Shown: one piece after another, positions 1-7,960 of the stretch
Numbering within the stretch: position 1 is the first letter of the stretch
Layout: every line of letters starts with the position of its first letter
Assembly: GCF_001613345.1 (NCBI RefSeq)
Contig: NZ_BDCE01000123.1
Coordinates: 1-34,933, forward strand
Direction of reading: 5' to 3'
From: Nocardia uniformis NBRC 13702
Lineage (GTDB): Bacteria; Actinomycetota; Actinomycetes; Mycobacteriales; Mycobacteriaceae
Length of the DNA stretch: 34,933 bases
Program-made: the position numbers and the translations under genes
Notes under the pieces: generated by a model
What the model was told of the DNA's origin: nothing
The model's database searches: none
Seen by the model: the letters and a program-made list of their open reading frames with translations, nothing else

Positions 1-888
1 TTCGATCGATACCGTCCGACCGGCCTGGTCGATCGTCAACCGCCCCGCTGAGGAGATACGTTCGGCTCCCGGTCGCAATCGGAACCGTCGGCATTCGAAG
101 TCCCAGAATCGGTAGATCGGCCATTGCACGGTATGAGCGATCCACGAGCCGACGATCGCGACCCGGTGTATCGAGCGCACCTCGAACCCTTGATCACGCA
201 CGGTACGCAAGCCGGTCAGCTGATACCGCCACCAGCGGCGGGGGTTGGTTCGTCGCCGCCGGGAGGAGGTCTGCGCCCGCATGGAAGTCAACTGGTCGAT
301 CCGCAACTGCCGCTTCGAGAGGCAGAGTGCGAGATCGAGGTCGTCGACCACGTCCTCACGGACTTGCGCGTCGTCTCGGACTGTCAACCATGCCTCGCGC
401 CGAATCGCCATATTGGGCCCGTACAGGTTCCCCACCTGACCTCCCAGCTTGCCGAACCTCACCAGCAGGGCCTGGCCCCAGCGTAGGAAGAACCCGACTG
501 GTGAGTCGTGATACGTACACAATCCGGTCACCGCGGCAGTATCGGGGTGCTCGAGCAGGAACTCCCGAATTGTCTCACCCCAGTCGGCTGCCACACAGGT
601 GTCCGCGTCGGTGCGTGCGATGAATGTTCCTCTGGCGCTGTCGAATCCGGCATTTCTGGCCGATGAGACGCCGCGCTGCGGCTGAGTGATGAGTTCGACC
701 TTCGGGTGGCTGGCGATGAACTCCAACACGATTCCCGCCGTGCCGTCCTCGCTGCCATTGTCGACGACGATGATCTCGTCCACAGCCTGTTGCTCGACCA
801 GGGACTCGAGGGTCCGAACAATCGAGGGGGCCTCGTTGAACGCCGGAACGACCACAGAGAGAGTTGCCTGGGAGGGTGGAACGACCAT
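1..888 (-). CDS. Family 2 glycosyltransferase, 3' part cut by window edge
   Basis: Transfers a sugar from a nucleotide-sugar donor, probably in cell-envelope polysaccharide synthesis (inference from family). Reading from 888 to base 1 gives 296 residues with no stop, so the C-terminus lies outside the window. The GT-A fold is clear: LSVVVPAFNEA near the N-terminus, DEIIVVDNGSEDGT, SSARNAGFDSARG, then the metal-binding stretch ARTDADT. A later DDLDLALCL matches the ED-type acceptor/catalytic region of GT2 enzymes. The ATG at 888 leaves nine residues before the first beta strand, which is usual; an in-frame ATG at 954 would add a 22-residue Pro-rich leader, and neither has a convincing Shine-Dalgarno. 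It is divergent from the next glycosyltransferase. Confidence 0.85.
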   Translation of the reverse strand, partial: MVVPPSQATLSVVVPAFNEAPSIVRTLESLVEQQAVDEIIVVDNGSEDGTAGIVLEFIASHPKVELITQPQRGVSSARNAGFDSARGTFIARTDADTCVAADWGETIREFLLEHPDTAAVTGLCTYHDSPVGFFLRWGQALLVRFGKLGGQVGNLYGPNMAIRREAWLTVRDDAQVREDVVDDLDLALCLSKRQLRIDQLTSMRAQTSSRRRRTNPRRWWRYQLTGLRTVRDQGFEVRSIHRVAIVGSWIAHTVQWPIYRFWDFECRRFRLRPGAERISSAGRLTIDQAGRTVSIE

Positions 889-1273
889 CGTGTAACCCGT
901 TCGAATATCGTTGGCGGCAGGAGGTGGCGGGCGCGAGTGAACCCGAGATGTCATGTGCGGCATCCGGTTTTTCGTAGGATCGTCGCAAAGTGACGTGAAG
1001 TTCGAGTTCCCATCACTGGGAAGTCGGCGCTCCGTGGCAGGGTTTCGCGAGCCCGCGTCCGAAACATTCCCTGTGGTGGGAATACGGTCCCGAATGGGTG
1101 AGCGCTGGTCGCTATCATTGCGCGTCCACGACAACGAATTGCTGCGCTCATCTGCCAACCATGGCCTCGATCGATCCACATCGCGGGTCGACACTCGGTC
1201 ACTTGGGGGTGAACGCGAGTGTGCGGCAGCAACTGTGAACCGAAGAACGAGACGCGAACACTGGAGCGGATTT
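889..1273. other. Divergent intergenic region between two glycosyltransferases
   Basis: No gene is supported here. The right-hand gene's frame stays open back to 953, but that extension has no GT2-like content and opposes the possible N-terminal extension of the left gene. A small inverted repeat, TTCCC/GGGAA with a 6-base loop, lies at about 1067-1082. Promoters for both genes must be in this stretch; no strong consensus was seen. Confidence 0.5.
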
Positions 1274-2176
1274 GTGAGTGACCCCCGATCGGTGACGCGC
1301 AGGCCCGCGTTGGTTTCCGTCATCATCCCGGTGTACAACGGGCTACCAGACCTCGCCGAGCAGCTCGAGGCCCTCGCTCGGCAGGACTACGTCGGCGACT
1401 ACGAAGTGCTTGTCAGCGACAACGGGTCGACCGATGGACTCCGTGAATACATCGCGCGCCAACCGCATTCGGAGAGACTGCGGCTGCGATATGTTGACAG
1501 CAGCGCCAAACGCGGCGCGCCCTTCGCGCGTAATCACGCGGCCGCGGTGGCCAGTGGAGATTTCCTGGTCTTCGTCGACCAGGACGATCGGGTGTATCCG
1601 CACTGGCTGGGCGCTCTGGTGAGTGCCGCATCCGGCGCCGACGCGGTGGGTGGGCCGATCGAATCGGAGACGCTCAACGACCGCGGTAGCGTCACTTGGC
1701 GGCCTGTGCCTACGGTGGAGGAGGGCTTTCCTACGCATTGGATGCCCTTTGCGAATGGGAACAATACGTCATACTGGCGTACTGCTTTCGAGGCGATCGG
1801 CGGCTACGACGAGGATCTGATCAATGGCGGCGACGATGTCGATATCTCGTGGCGGCTGCAACAGTCCGGTCTGACTTTCGCGCACACTCCCGATGCGTTG
1901 GTGGCCTACCGGCTGCGGCGAGACTTCCGAGGTGCATGGCGACAATGCGTCGACTACGGGTATGGGTACGCTCAAGTCTGTATCAAGCATCGGTCGCTCG
2001 GCTGCCCGCGGATTCCCACCCGCGCGATGCTGATCTCGCTGGTGGTGGCGACATTGTGTAATCCTTGGAATCCGTTCACGCGCAGGCGTGTTCCCCGCGG
2101 TCTGTGGATCATGCACGCCGCCGGCCTGGTGGGGCGGCTGAAGGCGAACCTCCGATACCGCACCTACACCGGCTGA
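1274..2176 (+). CDS. Family 2 glycosyltransferase
   Basis: A 300-residue GT-A glycosyltransferase that likely adds a sugar to a surface glycan or glycolipid. Visible motifs: VSVIIPVYNG at the start of the fold, VLVSDNGSTDG for the nucleotide site, FARNHAAAVASGD, the DXD-like metal motif VDQDDRV, and a C-terminal GGDDVDISWR that matches the catalytic-base region. The C-terminus (GYGYAQVCIKH, then a hydrophobic stretch) suggests membrane association. I start at GTG 1274 because GGAG lies about eight bases upstream and the first beta strand follows within 15 residues; the longer open frame to 953 looks non-coding. Acceptor and donor cannot be told from sequence. Confidence 0.85.
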   Translation: MSDPRSVTRRPALVSVIIPVYNGLPDLAEQLEALARQDYVGDYEVLVSDNGSTDGLREYIARQPHSERLRLRYVDSSAKRGAPFARNHAAAVASGDFLVFVDQDDRVYPHWLGALVSAASGADAVGGPIESETLNDRGSVTWRPVPTVEEGFPTHWMPFANGNNTSYWRTAFEAIGGYDEDLINGGDDVDISWRLQQSGLTFAHTPDALVAYRLRRDFRGAWRQCVDYGYGYAQVCIKHRSLGCPRIPTRAMLISLVVATLCNPWNPFTRRRVPRGLWIMHAAGLVGRLKANLRYRTYTG

Positions 2177-2442
2177 TTTCCGCACGGGCAGAGCGGGATC
2201 GAGGGAGGCAAGTTCGATCGTGGTGATATCGCCGTGCGGGGGCGGATCGATCAGGCCCCACCAGATCCGCGTCCCCTGTCGACCAAGCGCGATGAGCTCG
2301 TGACCCATACAGCGTGTGGGAGTGACGGCGATTGACGACAATCGGTATCGGTATCGGAGCTTGGTGCGGCGCGCGTTGCTGATCGGAGGCGCGGTGGGCG
2401 GGCAGATGGAGCTTTCGGATATTCGGTCGGTATCGCGGATGA

Positions 2443-2601
2443 GCGAACGCCCAGGTCCGCAGCCGGGTCGCCGGGTACAAGGCCCCGCGCGGCTACTGGT
2501 TCGTCGATCAGGTGATGCGCCAGCCCAACGGCAAGGCCAACTACCCGGCGGCCAAGAAGTACGTTGCCGAGCATCCTGACCTTGTCAGTAGGCCGCGCTA
2601 G
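2443..2601 (+). pseudogene. Orphan coding-like fragment, unrecognised
   Basis: Between 2177 and 2610 no intact gene is visible. One frame, open from a TGA at 2440 to a TAG at 2599-2601, encodes about 52 residues of protein-like composition (GYKAPRGYWFVDQVMRQ, then NYPAAKKYVAEHPDL). It has no start codon with a ribosome site. It looks like the C-terminal stump of a lost gene, possibly a small secreted or phage-type protein, but I do not recognise the family. The rest of the 434-base gap shows nothing else. Confidence 0.3.
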
Positions 2602-2610
2602 CCTCGAAGT

Positions 2611-2880
2611 ATGTGCCGAAACATCACCGCCCTACGTGGGCTGGAACCTGCGGCGACGCCCGAGGAGATTACGGCGGCCGCTTTGCAGTACGTGCGGAAG
2701 GTCGGGGGGCTGTCGAGTATTTCCGATAGCAACCGGGCGGTGGTGGACGCTGCCGTCGCCGATATCGCGGCGGTCACCACCCGGTTGTTGGCGGAGCTGC
2801 CGGACCGGAAGGTGCCGCCGAAGACGATTCCGCCGCTGCGGCGGCCCGAGGTGCGGGCGCGGATGCACTCGCACGATTGA
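2611..2880 (+). CDS. DUF2277 family protein
   Basis: An 89-residue protein starting MCRNITALRGLEP, the hallmark opening of DUF2277, followed by the family's AALQYVRKVGG segment and a helical C-terminus. The length is normal for the family. Function is unknown; many members are annotated only as hypothetical. Its TGA at 2878-2880 runs into the AGAGG ribosome site of the next gene, so the two are almost certainly co-transcribed and translated together. Confidence 0.85.
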   Translation: MCRNITALRGLEPAATPEEITAAALQYVRKVGGLSSISDSNRAVVDAAVADIAAVTTRLLAELPDRKVPPKTIPPLRRPEVRARMHSHD

Positions 2881-2889
2881 GAGGTGGCG

Positions 2890-3387
2890 ATGGTTGAGCG
2901 GAAACCGTCGAATCTGGGGTTCGAATCGTGGATCGACAGGCAGATCCGGGAGGCCACCGAGCGAGGGGAGTTCGACGGTCTGGCCGGGAAAGGGGAACCG
3001 ATTCCGGGGGCGGGGACGTCCGTCGACGAGAGCTGGTGGTTGAACGACTACCTGCGCAGGGAGGGGCTCAGTAGCGATGTGATGTTGCCGCCGTCGCTGC
3101 TCTTGCGCCGGGATATCGAGCGGCTGCCGCAGGGCGTGCGGGAGCTGGCGTCCGAATCGCGGGTTCGTGAGGTCGTCGCCGAACTCAATGAGCGGATCGT
3201 GCGGTGGCTGCGGATGCCGGAGGGGCCGATCGTTCCCATCCGGCCGATCGATGTGGATAAGGTGGTCGCGCAGTGGCGGGAGGCGCGTGCCGCGCCGACT
3301 ACCGAACCTGCCGCGCCGAGTGTTCCCGCACAGAGAGCAGAGCCCGAACGCGTGAGCTGGTGGCGTCGCCTACGGGGTGGACGCTGA
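2890..3387 (+). CDS. DUF1992 (DnaJ-homologue C28-type) protein
   Basis: About 165 residues with the DUF1992 core: FESWIDRQIREA, FDGLAGKGEPIPG, and the WWLNDYLRREG region, a domain shared with animal DNAJC28 but without a J domain. The role in bacteria is not established. The Pro/Ala-rich tail ends in a basic WWRRLRGGR. I prefer ATG 2890, five bases after AGAGG, over GTG 2884. It forms a two-gene unit with DUF2277. Its last 18 bases overlap the 3' end of the convergent epimerase gene. Confidence 0.85.
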   Translation: MVERKPSNLGFESWIDRQIREATERGEFDGLAGKGEPIPGAGTSVDESWWLNDYLRREGLSSDVMLPPSLLLRRDIERLPQGVRELASESRVREVVAELNERIVRWLRMPEGPIVPIRPIDVDKVVAQWREARAAPTTEPAAPSVPAQRAEPERVSWWRRLRGGR

Positions 3388-4302
3388 CGAGGCGGGCCCT
3401 CGGACCGGAAGTCCCTGCCAGCAGTCCCGAACAATGGCGTCGAGCTCCGAATTCTTCGGCGCCCAATCGAGTTCGCGTATGGCCCTGGTCGCATCGCTGA
3501 TCAGGATCTGCGGTTCCGGAGCGGCGGGTGCGTGCAGCAGTGGCACCGCGTGCCCGGTGACTCGTTCCACGGCCGCCGCGACGTCGAGAATGCTGCTGCC
3601 CTGCCCACTGCCGATGTTGTAGCGGCGGAACGATCCCGGGTCGGACAGGTGATCTAGGCCCGCGACGAAAGCCAGTGCGGCATCGTCCACATGCAGGTAG
3701 TCGCGGACCGCGGTCCCATCGCCATTGACGGTCAGCGGGGTGTGGTCCAGGGCGGCGGCGATCGCGCGCGGGATCAGCCGGGTCGGGTCGGGGTCGGAAC
3801 CACCCGCGATATTCAATAGCCGCAGGGTGATCGCGCCGATAATTCCGCCGCGCACCGCCGCCTCGACGGCGAGTTCGGCCGCCAGCTTGCTGCTGGCATA
3901 CGGATGCGGTGGGGCGTCCGGCAACTCCTCGATCATAGGCTGCCGTTCCGGAGTGCCGTAGATGGAACCTGTTGAGGCGAACACGATTCGCGACACCCCA
4001 TTCGCGGCCATGGCATCAAGCAGTGCGATCGTTCCGCCGGTATTGACCCGGAAGTAGCGCAGCGGATCGGTCAGAGATTCGCGCGCCCGCCCCAGCCCGG
4101 CGAGATGGCAGACCGCATCGACGCCGTCCATGGCGCGACGCAGGGACGCCGCATCGAGCAGATCGGCCACGCGTGTATCGGCGGCCTCGGACACCGCACC
4201 GTGACTGTGCACCATGGCGACGGGATAGTGGCCCGCTGCCCGCAGTGCCCGGACAACCGCCTGTCCCACATACCCTTTGGCTCCGGTGACGAGTACGCGC
4301 AA
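3370..4302 (-). CDS. NAD-dependent epimerase/dehydratase (extended SDR)
   Basis: A 310-residue extended short-chain dehydrogenase resembling UDP-glucose 4-epimerase. It carries the NAD-binding GAKGYVG near residue 7, DAVCHLAGLG, the catalytic Ser region FASTGSIYG, the YASSK catalytic Tyr-Lys pair, and the substrate-side RLLNIAGG and VRDYLHVDD segments. The family epimerises or dehydrates nucleotide sugars. With two glycosyltransferases nearby, a role in making an activated sugar for envelope glycans is plausible (inference). Exact substrate is unclear; similarity to galE is at family level only, so no symbol is given. It converges on and overlaps the DUF1992 gene. Confidence 0.85.
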   Translation of the reverse strand: MRVLVTGAKGYVGQAVVRALRAAGHYPVAMVHSHGAVSEAADTRVADLLDAASLRRAMDGVDAVCHLAGLGRARESLTDPLRYFRVNTGGTIALLDAMAANGVSRIVFASTGSIYGTPERQPMIEELPDAPPHPYASSKLAAELAVEAAVRGGIIGAITLRLLNIAGGSDPDPTRLIPRAIAAALDHTPLTVNGDGTAVRDYLHVDDAALAFVAGLDHLSDPGSFRRYNIGSGQGSSILDVAAAVERVTGHAVPLLHAPAAPEPQILISDATRAIRELDWAPKNSELDAIVRDCWQGLPVRGPASSASTP

Positions 4303-4371
4303 ATTCCCTCTCCTATGCCAGCGGCCCCGCGTCGATGGCGTCAGAGCGGGTGACGGGGAAGTCTATGACGG

Positions 4372-5391
4372 TCACTCCCTGCCGTAGAGGTGTGCTGCCT
4401 CATCGCGTTCGGCCGCGATCCGGCCGCGACGCACGATCATGGCGGCGGCGGGATCTTCGCCGGTCAGGATGGCGCGATGCAGGGCGTCCGCATCGTCGAT
4501 GGCCTCACAGGCGCCGCGCCCGGCGGCAGGAGAATTGGCGTGATCGGCATCCCCACACAGAATCATTGGTGGCCGTGGCGGTTTCGCGCCGCGGAAGGGA
4601 ACGCGACGAGCATTGCAGGCCAGCACGCTCGACGTATTCGCGAGCAGGGTATCGATAATGTCGACACAGGGTGCGGCTGCGCGAATATCGTCGGCCCAGT
4701 CCGCGGCCTGAAATCCATTGTCCTGCTGAGAAATCGCCGGACGAGTGAGACGGGCGAACCAGAAGGCAGTGCCGTCCTTCCACAGGTGCCCGAAACTGCT
4801 GATCGGCAGTGCGCCCGTGCCGAAACGGCCGTCGAAATGCAGGACCGATGGATCAGTCGGCAGCTGAACGGGTTCGGTGGTCGTACCGTAAATAATGACC
4901 TGTCCCGTGTATTCGGCGGCGCGGTCGGGTTCGAGCCGGGCGCGGGCCACGGAGTCGACACCATCGGCGGCGATGATCAGATCGTTGACGGCAATAGCGC
5001 GATCCTCGGTGAAAACCGTTCTGGTGACCGGATCGATATCGGTGACCGTGACCTCGTAGTGGATCTCGGCCCCCGCGTCACAGGCGAATTCGGCCAGCAC
5101 CCGCATGAGGTCGGCGCGCCGGTACAGGCGATGCATTCGACTGCCCAAGGTATTGCGGGATTCCGGCAAATAGTGAAACCGCAGGCCGGTCACCGGAAAT
5201 GACACCGCCTCCAAGGCCTCGTGCGGAACCTCGAGTTCGCCGAGCACATCGTGGGCGTGCCGATCCAGCACCAGGAACGCCCCATCGGGCTCCGGGACAC
5301 GCCGTTCGAGGACCGTGGCGGGCCGCTCATGGCAGGCCAGCGCACCCGCGAGGACAGTTCCGGCGATTCCTCCTCCGACGATCGTGACCAA
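4372..5391 (-). CDS. FAD-dependent monooxygenase (PHBH-like)
   Basis: A 339-residue group A flavoprotein hydroxylase. It shows the dinucleotide-binding GGGIAG at residues 6-11, the DG motif in ADGVDSVARARL near the middle, and the flavin ribityl-binding GD motif in LCGDADHANSPAAGRGACEAIDDAD near the C-terminus. Such enzymes use NAD(P)H and oxygen to hydroxylate aromatic or polyketide substrates. It is somewhat short (about 370-400 is usual) with little after the GD domain. It lies in the same direction as the epimerase, 69 bases away, so co-transcription is possible. The substrate is unknown. Confidence 0.8.
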   Translation of the reverse strand: MVTIVGGGIAGTVLAGALACHERPATVLERRVPEPDGAFLVLDRHAHDVLGELEVPHEALEAVSFPVTGLRFHYLPESRNTLGSRMHRLYRRADLMRVLAEFACDAGAEIHYEVTVTDIDPVTRTVFTEDRAIAVNDLIIAADGVDSVARARLEPDRAAEYTGQVIIYGTTTEPVQLPTDPSVLHFDGRFGTGALPISSFGHLWKDGTAFWFARLTRPAISQQDNGFQAADWADDIRAAAPCVDIIDTLLANTSSVLACNARRVPFRGAKPPRPPMILCGDADHANSPAAGRGACEAIDDADALHRAILTGEDPAAAMIVRRGRIAAERDEAAHLYGRE

Positions 5392-5569
5392 CCCGCTCCT
5401 CCTTCCCGTGAACCGACCCGGCCTCGACCATAGCCGATCGAAATAACCAGATAAATGCCCAGCTCACGAGCATGTGCTCACCGCCACGCTCGATGCCTAT
5501 CGGCGGCGATTCGTGGCCGCGACCGTGGTGGATTCGCGGTGCCGGTGGTGACCGGGGCCGCGTGACCAG

Positions 5570-5600
5570 CCGCGTCCGGCGCGCCGAACTCCGGACGCGG
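5570..5600. repeat. Strong inverted repeat upstream of the YdcF-like gene
   Basis: CCGCGTCCGG (5570-5579) is perfectly complementary to CCGGACGCGG (5591-5600), an 11-base loop between them. It sits in the divergent region between the flavoprotein and the YdcF-like gene, 25 bases before the latter's start. It could be an operator, or a 5' leader hairpin that controls the downstream gene. There is no T-tract, so an intrinsic terminator is less likely. Confidence 0.5.
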
Positions 5601-5625
5601 CAGTCAGTCCAGCTACCGTGGCCTG

Positions 5626-6636
5626 GTGATCCCGCTCGTCATCGGCCTCGCCCTCCTGGGTGCCTTCGCCCTGATGCTCCGCCGGGAACCGCGGCGACTG
5701 GCCAATGGGGTGGTGCTGCTGTTCGCGCTGCTCTTCACCCTGCTCGGCATGATGGATCTCGATACCGACAGTGTCGTCGGATTCGCGACGGCCATGCTCA
5801 TCATCCTGTCGCCGCTACTGGTGCTGGTGCTGGCTGGACTGCTCATGGCTAATGGCGTGCAAATGGTGCGGCGCGAAGGTCGGCGCGTCGCGAACCTGAT
5901 GTCGTTCGGATTGGGTGTCGCGCTACTGGCCCCGTACGTGTTGTTCGTGGTGGCGGTGATCAGCGAAAGTGTGTGGTTCGCAACCGTGCTCGCCTCGATC
6001 ACCCTGGTGGTCAGCTACATCAGCTTCCTGCTGGTGGCCTTTCTGCTGTACTCGTTCGTCTATCTGCGGTTGCCGTATGAGCGGGGGATGGGCGCGATCG
6101 TCGTGCACGGCTCGGGTCTGATCGGCGCGCGGGTGCCGCCACTGCTGGCGAGTCGACTGGATCGGGCGCTCGAGGTGTACCGGGCGGAGTTCGCGGTCGG
6201 AAACCATCCGCTGCTGGTGACCAGTGGCGGTAAGGGATCCGATGAGGCGATGGCCGAGGCCGATGCCATGGCAGGCTATCTCATCGACAGGGGGCTGCCC
6301 GACACCGCAATTCTGCGCGAGGACCGGTCCGCGACCACCCGCGAAAACCTGCTGTTCTCAAAGGATCTGCTGGCCGCGTGCGGAGTATCCCGAATGGTGT
6401 TGGTCACCAGCAACTTCCACACTTTGCGCACCGCGATCTTCGCTCGGCGATTGGGTTTGGACGCCCAGGTGGTCGGATCACCGACCGCCTTCTACTACAT
6501 GCCGAGTGCGATCCTGCGGGAATTCGTCGGCATTCTCTTCGAGCACAAGTGGGTCTACTTCGGCGTATGCCTGGCCATGGCCGCTGTGCCGCCGCTGCTC
6601 GTTCTCGCGGTGGCGGTCATTCCCGGCGAGCAGTAG
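5626..6636 (+). CDS. YdcF/DUF218 family membrane protein
   Basis: A 336-residue protein with about five N-terminal membrane helices (residues 1-145), a cytosolic or periplasmic DUF218 domain (about 150-310) and a last C-terminal helix. The DUF218 signature is complete: IVVHGSG, SRLDRALEVY, LLVTSGGKGSDE, EADAMAGYLIDRGLP, EDRSATTRENL and VTSNFHTLRTA. This domain occurs in SanA/YdcF/ElyC proteins linked to envelope biogenesis and S-adenosylmethionine binding; the exact function is unknown. The start is the GTG at 5626; an obvious Shine-Dalgarno is missing. The 3' end overlaps the convergent primase-like gene by about 80 bases. Confidence 0.85.
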   Translation: MIPLVIGLALLGAFALMLRREPRRLANGVVLLFALLFTLLGMMDLDTDSVVGFATAMLIILSPLLVLVLAGLLMANGVQMVRREGRRVANLMSFGLGVALLAPYVLFVVAVISESVWFATVLASITLVVSYISFLLVAFLLYSFVYLRLPYERGMGAIVVHGSGLIGARVPPLLASRLDRALEVYRAEFAVGNHPLLVTSGGKGSDEAMAEADAMAGYLIDRGLPDTAILREDRSATTRENLLFSKDLLAACGVSRMVLVTSNFHTLRTAIFARRLGLDAQVVGSPTAFYYMPSAILREFVGILFEHKWVYFGVCLAMAAVPPLLVLAVAVIPGEQ

Positions 6637-7562
6637 CCGTCCGCCGTGCTGCGCCTGCGATAGTGCTCGTCGAGCAGCGGCACCGGATCGAGTTCGCTCA
6701 CCTGATGACCGGCATTGCAATGGTCGGTGAGGTCGTTGCCGTCCCGGGCCTGCACAATACGAATCTGCTCGACCGCGCCCAGTAGGGTGGCGGCCACTCG
6801 CGCGGCGCGGCGATATCCAGGTCCGTCGCGGTCGGCGACGATAATGACGCGATGCGCACCGCGCAGCCAGGCCGCGTGGTCGGGATGCCAGCCGAGCGCG
6901 CCACCCGCATTGCAGGTCGCGAAGAGGCCGCACCGGCGGGCGGTGAGCACATCGTGTTCGCCTTCGCAGACGAAGATGTCCGCGCCGGACCGCACGGCGG
7001 GAATCAGTTCGGGCAGCCGGTAGGGGATACGCGCGAATCCGCCGTGGCGCCAACCGGTTTCCGTCATCCGCTGCTGCCAGAAACTCTTGGCGTGGCCGTG
7101 AGCGTGCGCAATGCGCATACGATGCACCCGGCCTTCGGGGCGGCCGTCGGGCCGCTCGTAGACGTACACGGCGACGCGTCGCGGTCGGCCGATCTGCCGC
7201 CCGAGGTCGGCTTTGCGTACGGCCAGCGGCAGTCCAGCCGCCAGGATGGCGCGATCGGCCACGGATCGTTCCGACCGTCGCCGCGGCGCGCTTCCGGTAT
7301 GGGCGCGCGGATGGTCGAACAGGTCGCGCACACCCAGTCCGAGCCGCTCGAGCACGTGCTCGTCGGAACATCCGGCGAAGCAGCGGATCACGGTCCTGCC
7401 GCGCTGCCGGTCGTAGATGACCCCCAGTGAGGGGTGGTGGCGGCGGCCGTCGCCCTCGTGGACGGGGCACAGGTAGCGCATCCAGTCGCCGCTGTGCCTA
7501 CCGGGTCCGCTGATTCGGTCCAGTGCGTCGGTAATGGTGTCCCAGGATCGGTTGGTGCCCAT
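6555..7562 (-). CDS. CHC2 zinc-finger / Toprim primase-like protein
   Basis: A 335-residue protein resembling mobile-element or phage-type DNA primases. The N-terminal half holds a CHC2-like zinc finger (YLCPVHEGD ... IRCFAGCS). The C-terminal half holds a Toprim domain with the catalytic Glu in FVCEGEHDVL, then CNAGGALG and the metal-binding VIIVADRDGPG. It lacks the helicase part of full replication primases. The start is ATG 7562, behind GAGGGG; the longer open frame back to 7712 runs into the tRNA terminator and is not used. It is the first gene downstream of tRNA-Glu on the same strand, a typical place for an integrated element or its remains. Confidence 0.75.
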   Translation of the reverse strand: MGTNRSWDTITDALDRISGPGRHSGDWMRYLCPVHEGDGRRHHPSLGVIYDRQRGRTVIRCFAGCSDEHVLERLGLGVRDLFDHPRAHTGSAPRRRSERSVADRAILAAGLPLAVRKADLGRQIGRPRRVAVYVYERPDGRPEGRVHRMRIAHAHGHAKSFWQQRMTETGWRHGGFARIPYRLPELIPAVRSGADIFVCEGEHDVLTARRCGLFATCNAGGALGWHPDHAAWLRGAHRVIIVADRDGPGYRRAARVAATLLGAVEQIRIVQARDGNDLTDHCNAGHQVSELDPVPLLDEHYRRRSTADGYCSPGMTATARTSSGGTAAMARHTPK

Positions 7563-7693
7563 GGCATGCCCCTCGGTGTTCCTGATTCCGGTGTACTCCG
7601 TCGTGAGCGCGGATGCGACCGTCGCTTGCGGATGCACGTACCAGGGGCAACGGGGGCCGGTTCGCACTGATTTCGTGATACCTGTGAAAAGTA

Positions 7694-7726
7694 GAAAGGC
7701 CCCGAGCCGCAATGGCTGGGGCCTTA
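7694..7726 (-). terminator. Intrinsic terminator of tRNA-Glu
   Basis: On the minus strand, AAGGCCCC-AGCC pairs with GGCT-C-GGGGCCTT across a short loop, followed by TTCTAC. The hairpin begins within ten bases of the tRNA 3' end and separates it from the primase-like gene. Confidence 0.8.
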
Positions 7727-7731
7727 CTTTG

Positions 7732-7804
7732 TAGTCCCGACGGGATTTGAACCCGCGCTACCGCCTTGAGAGGGCGGCGTCCTAGGCCGCTAGACGACGG
7801 GACC
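7732..7804 (-). tRNA. tRNA-Glu (CTC anticodon)
   Basis: A 73-base cloverleaf on the minus strand. The acceptor stem GGTCCCG pairs with CGGGACT (one G-U), with an A discriminator. The D arm starts GTCTAGCGG, the anticodon loop is CTCTCAA within a CCGCC/GGCGG stem, and the T loop is TTCAAAT. The anticodon CTC reads GAG codons for glutamate. CCA is not encoded. Confidence 0.95.
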
Positions 7805-7886
7805 AGGACTTCCCCCGGTCTCGCGACCGTGGAAGCTCAGCTAGCTTAACCGATCGTTCGCTCATTGCGAAATCGGCGGTCGCGGC

Positions 7887-7908
7887 TTGACCTCAACATA
7901 ACTTAAGG
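7887..7908 (+). promoter_or_regulatory. SoxR/MerR-box-like palindrome at the -35 of the oxidoreductase gene
   Basis: TTGACC (7887-7892) overlaps CCTCAACATAACTTAAGG (7891-7908). The 18-mer matches the enterobacterial SoxR operator CCTCAAGTTAACTTGAGG at 15 of 18 positions. MerR-family activators typically bind between -35 and -10 of a promoter with a long spacer, and the position 53 bases before a quinone-oxidoreductase start fits. A 19-base spacer would put the -10 at GAGGGT, which is weak, as expected for an activated promoter. No merR/soxR gene is in the window. Confidence 0.5.
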
Positions 7909-7960
7909 GTGGAGGGTGGAGTCATCACGAGCTGGATGAAATCGAAAGCGAGGCAATGAG

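Noticed and set aside
953..1273. N-terminal extension of the second glycosyltransferase to 953
   Set aside because: No GT2-like sequence in this part, while GTG 1274 has a good ribosome site and places the first strand normally.
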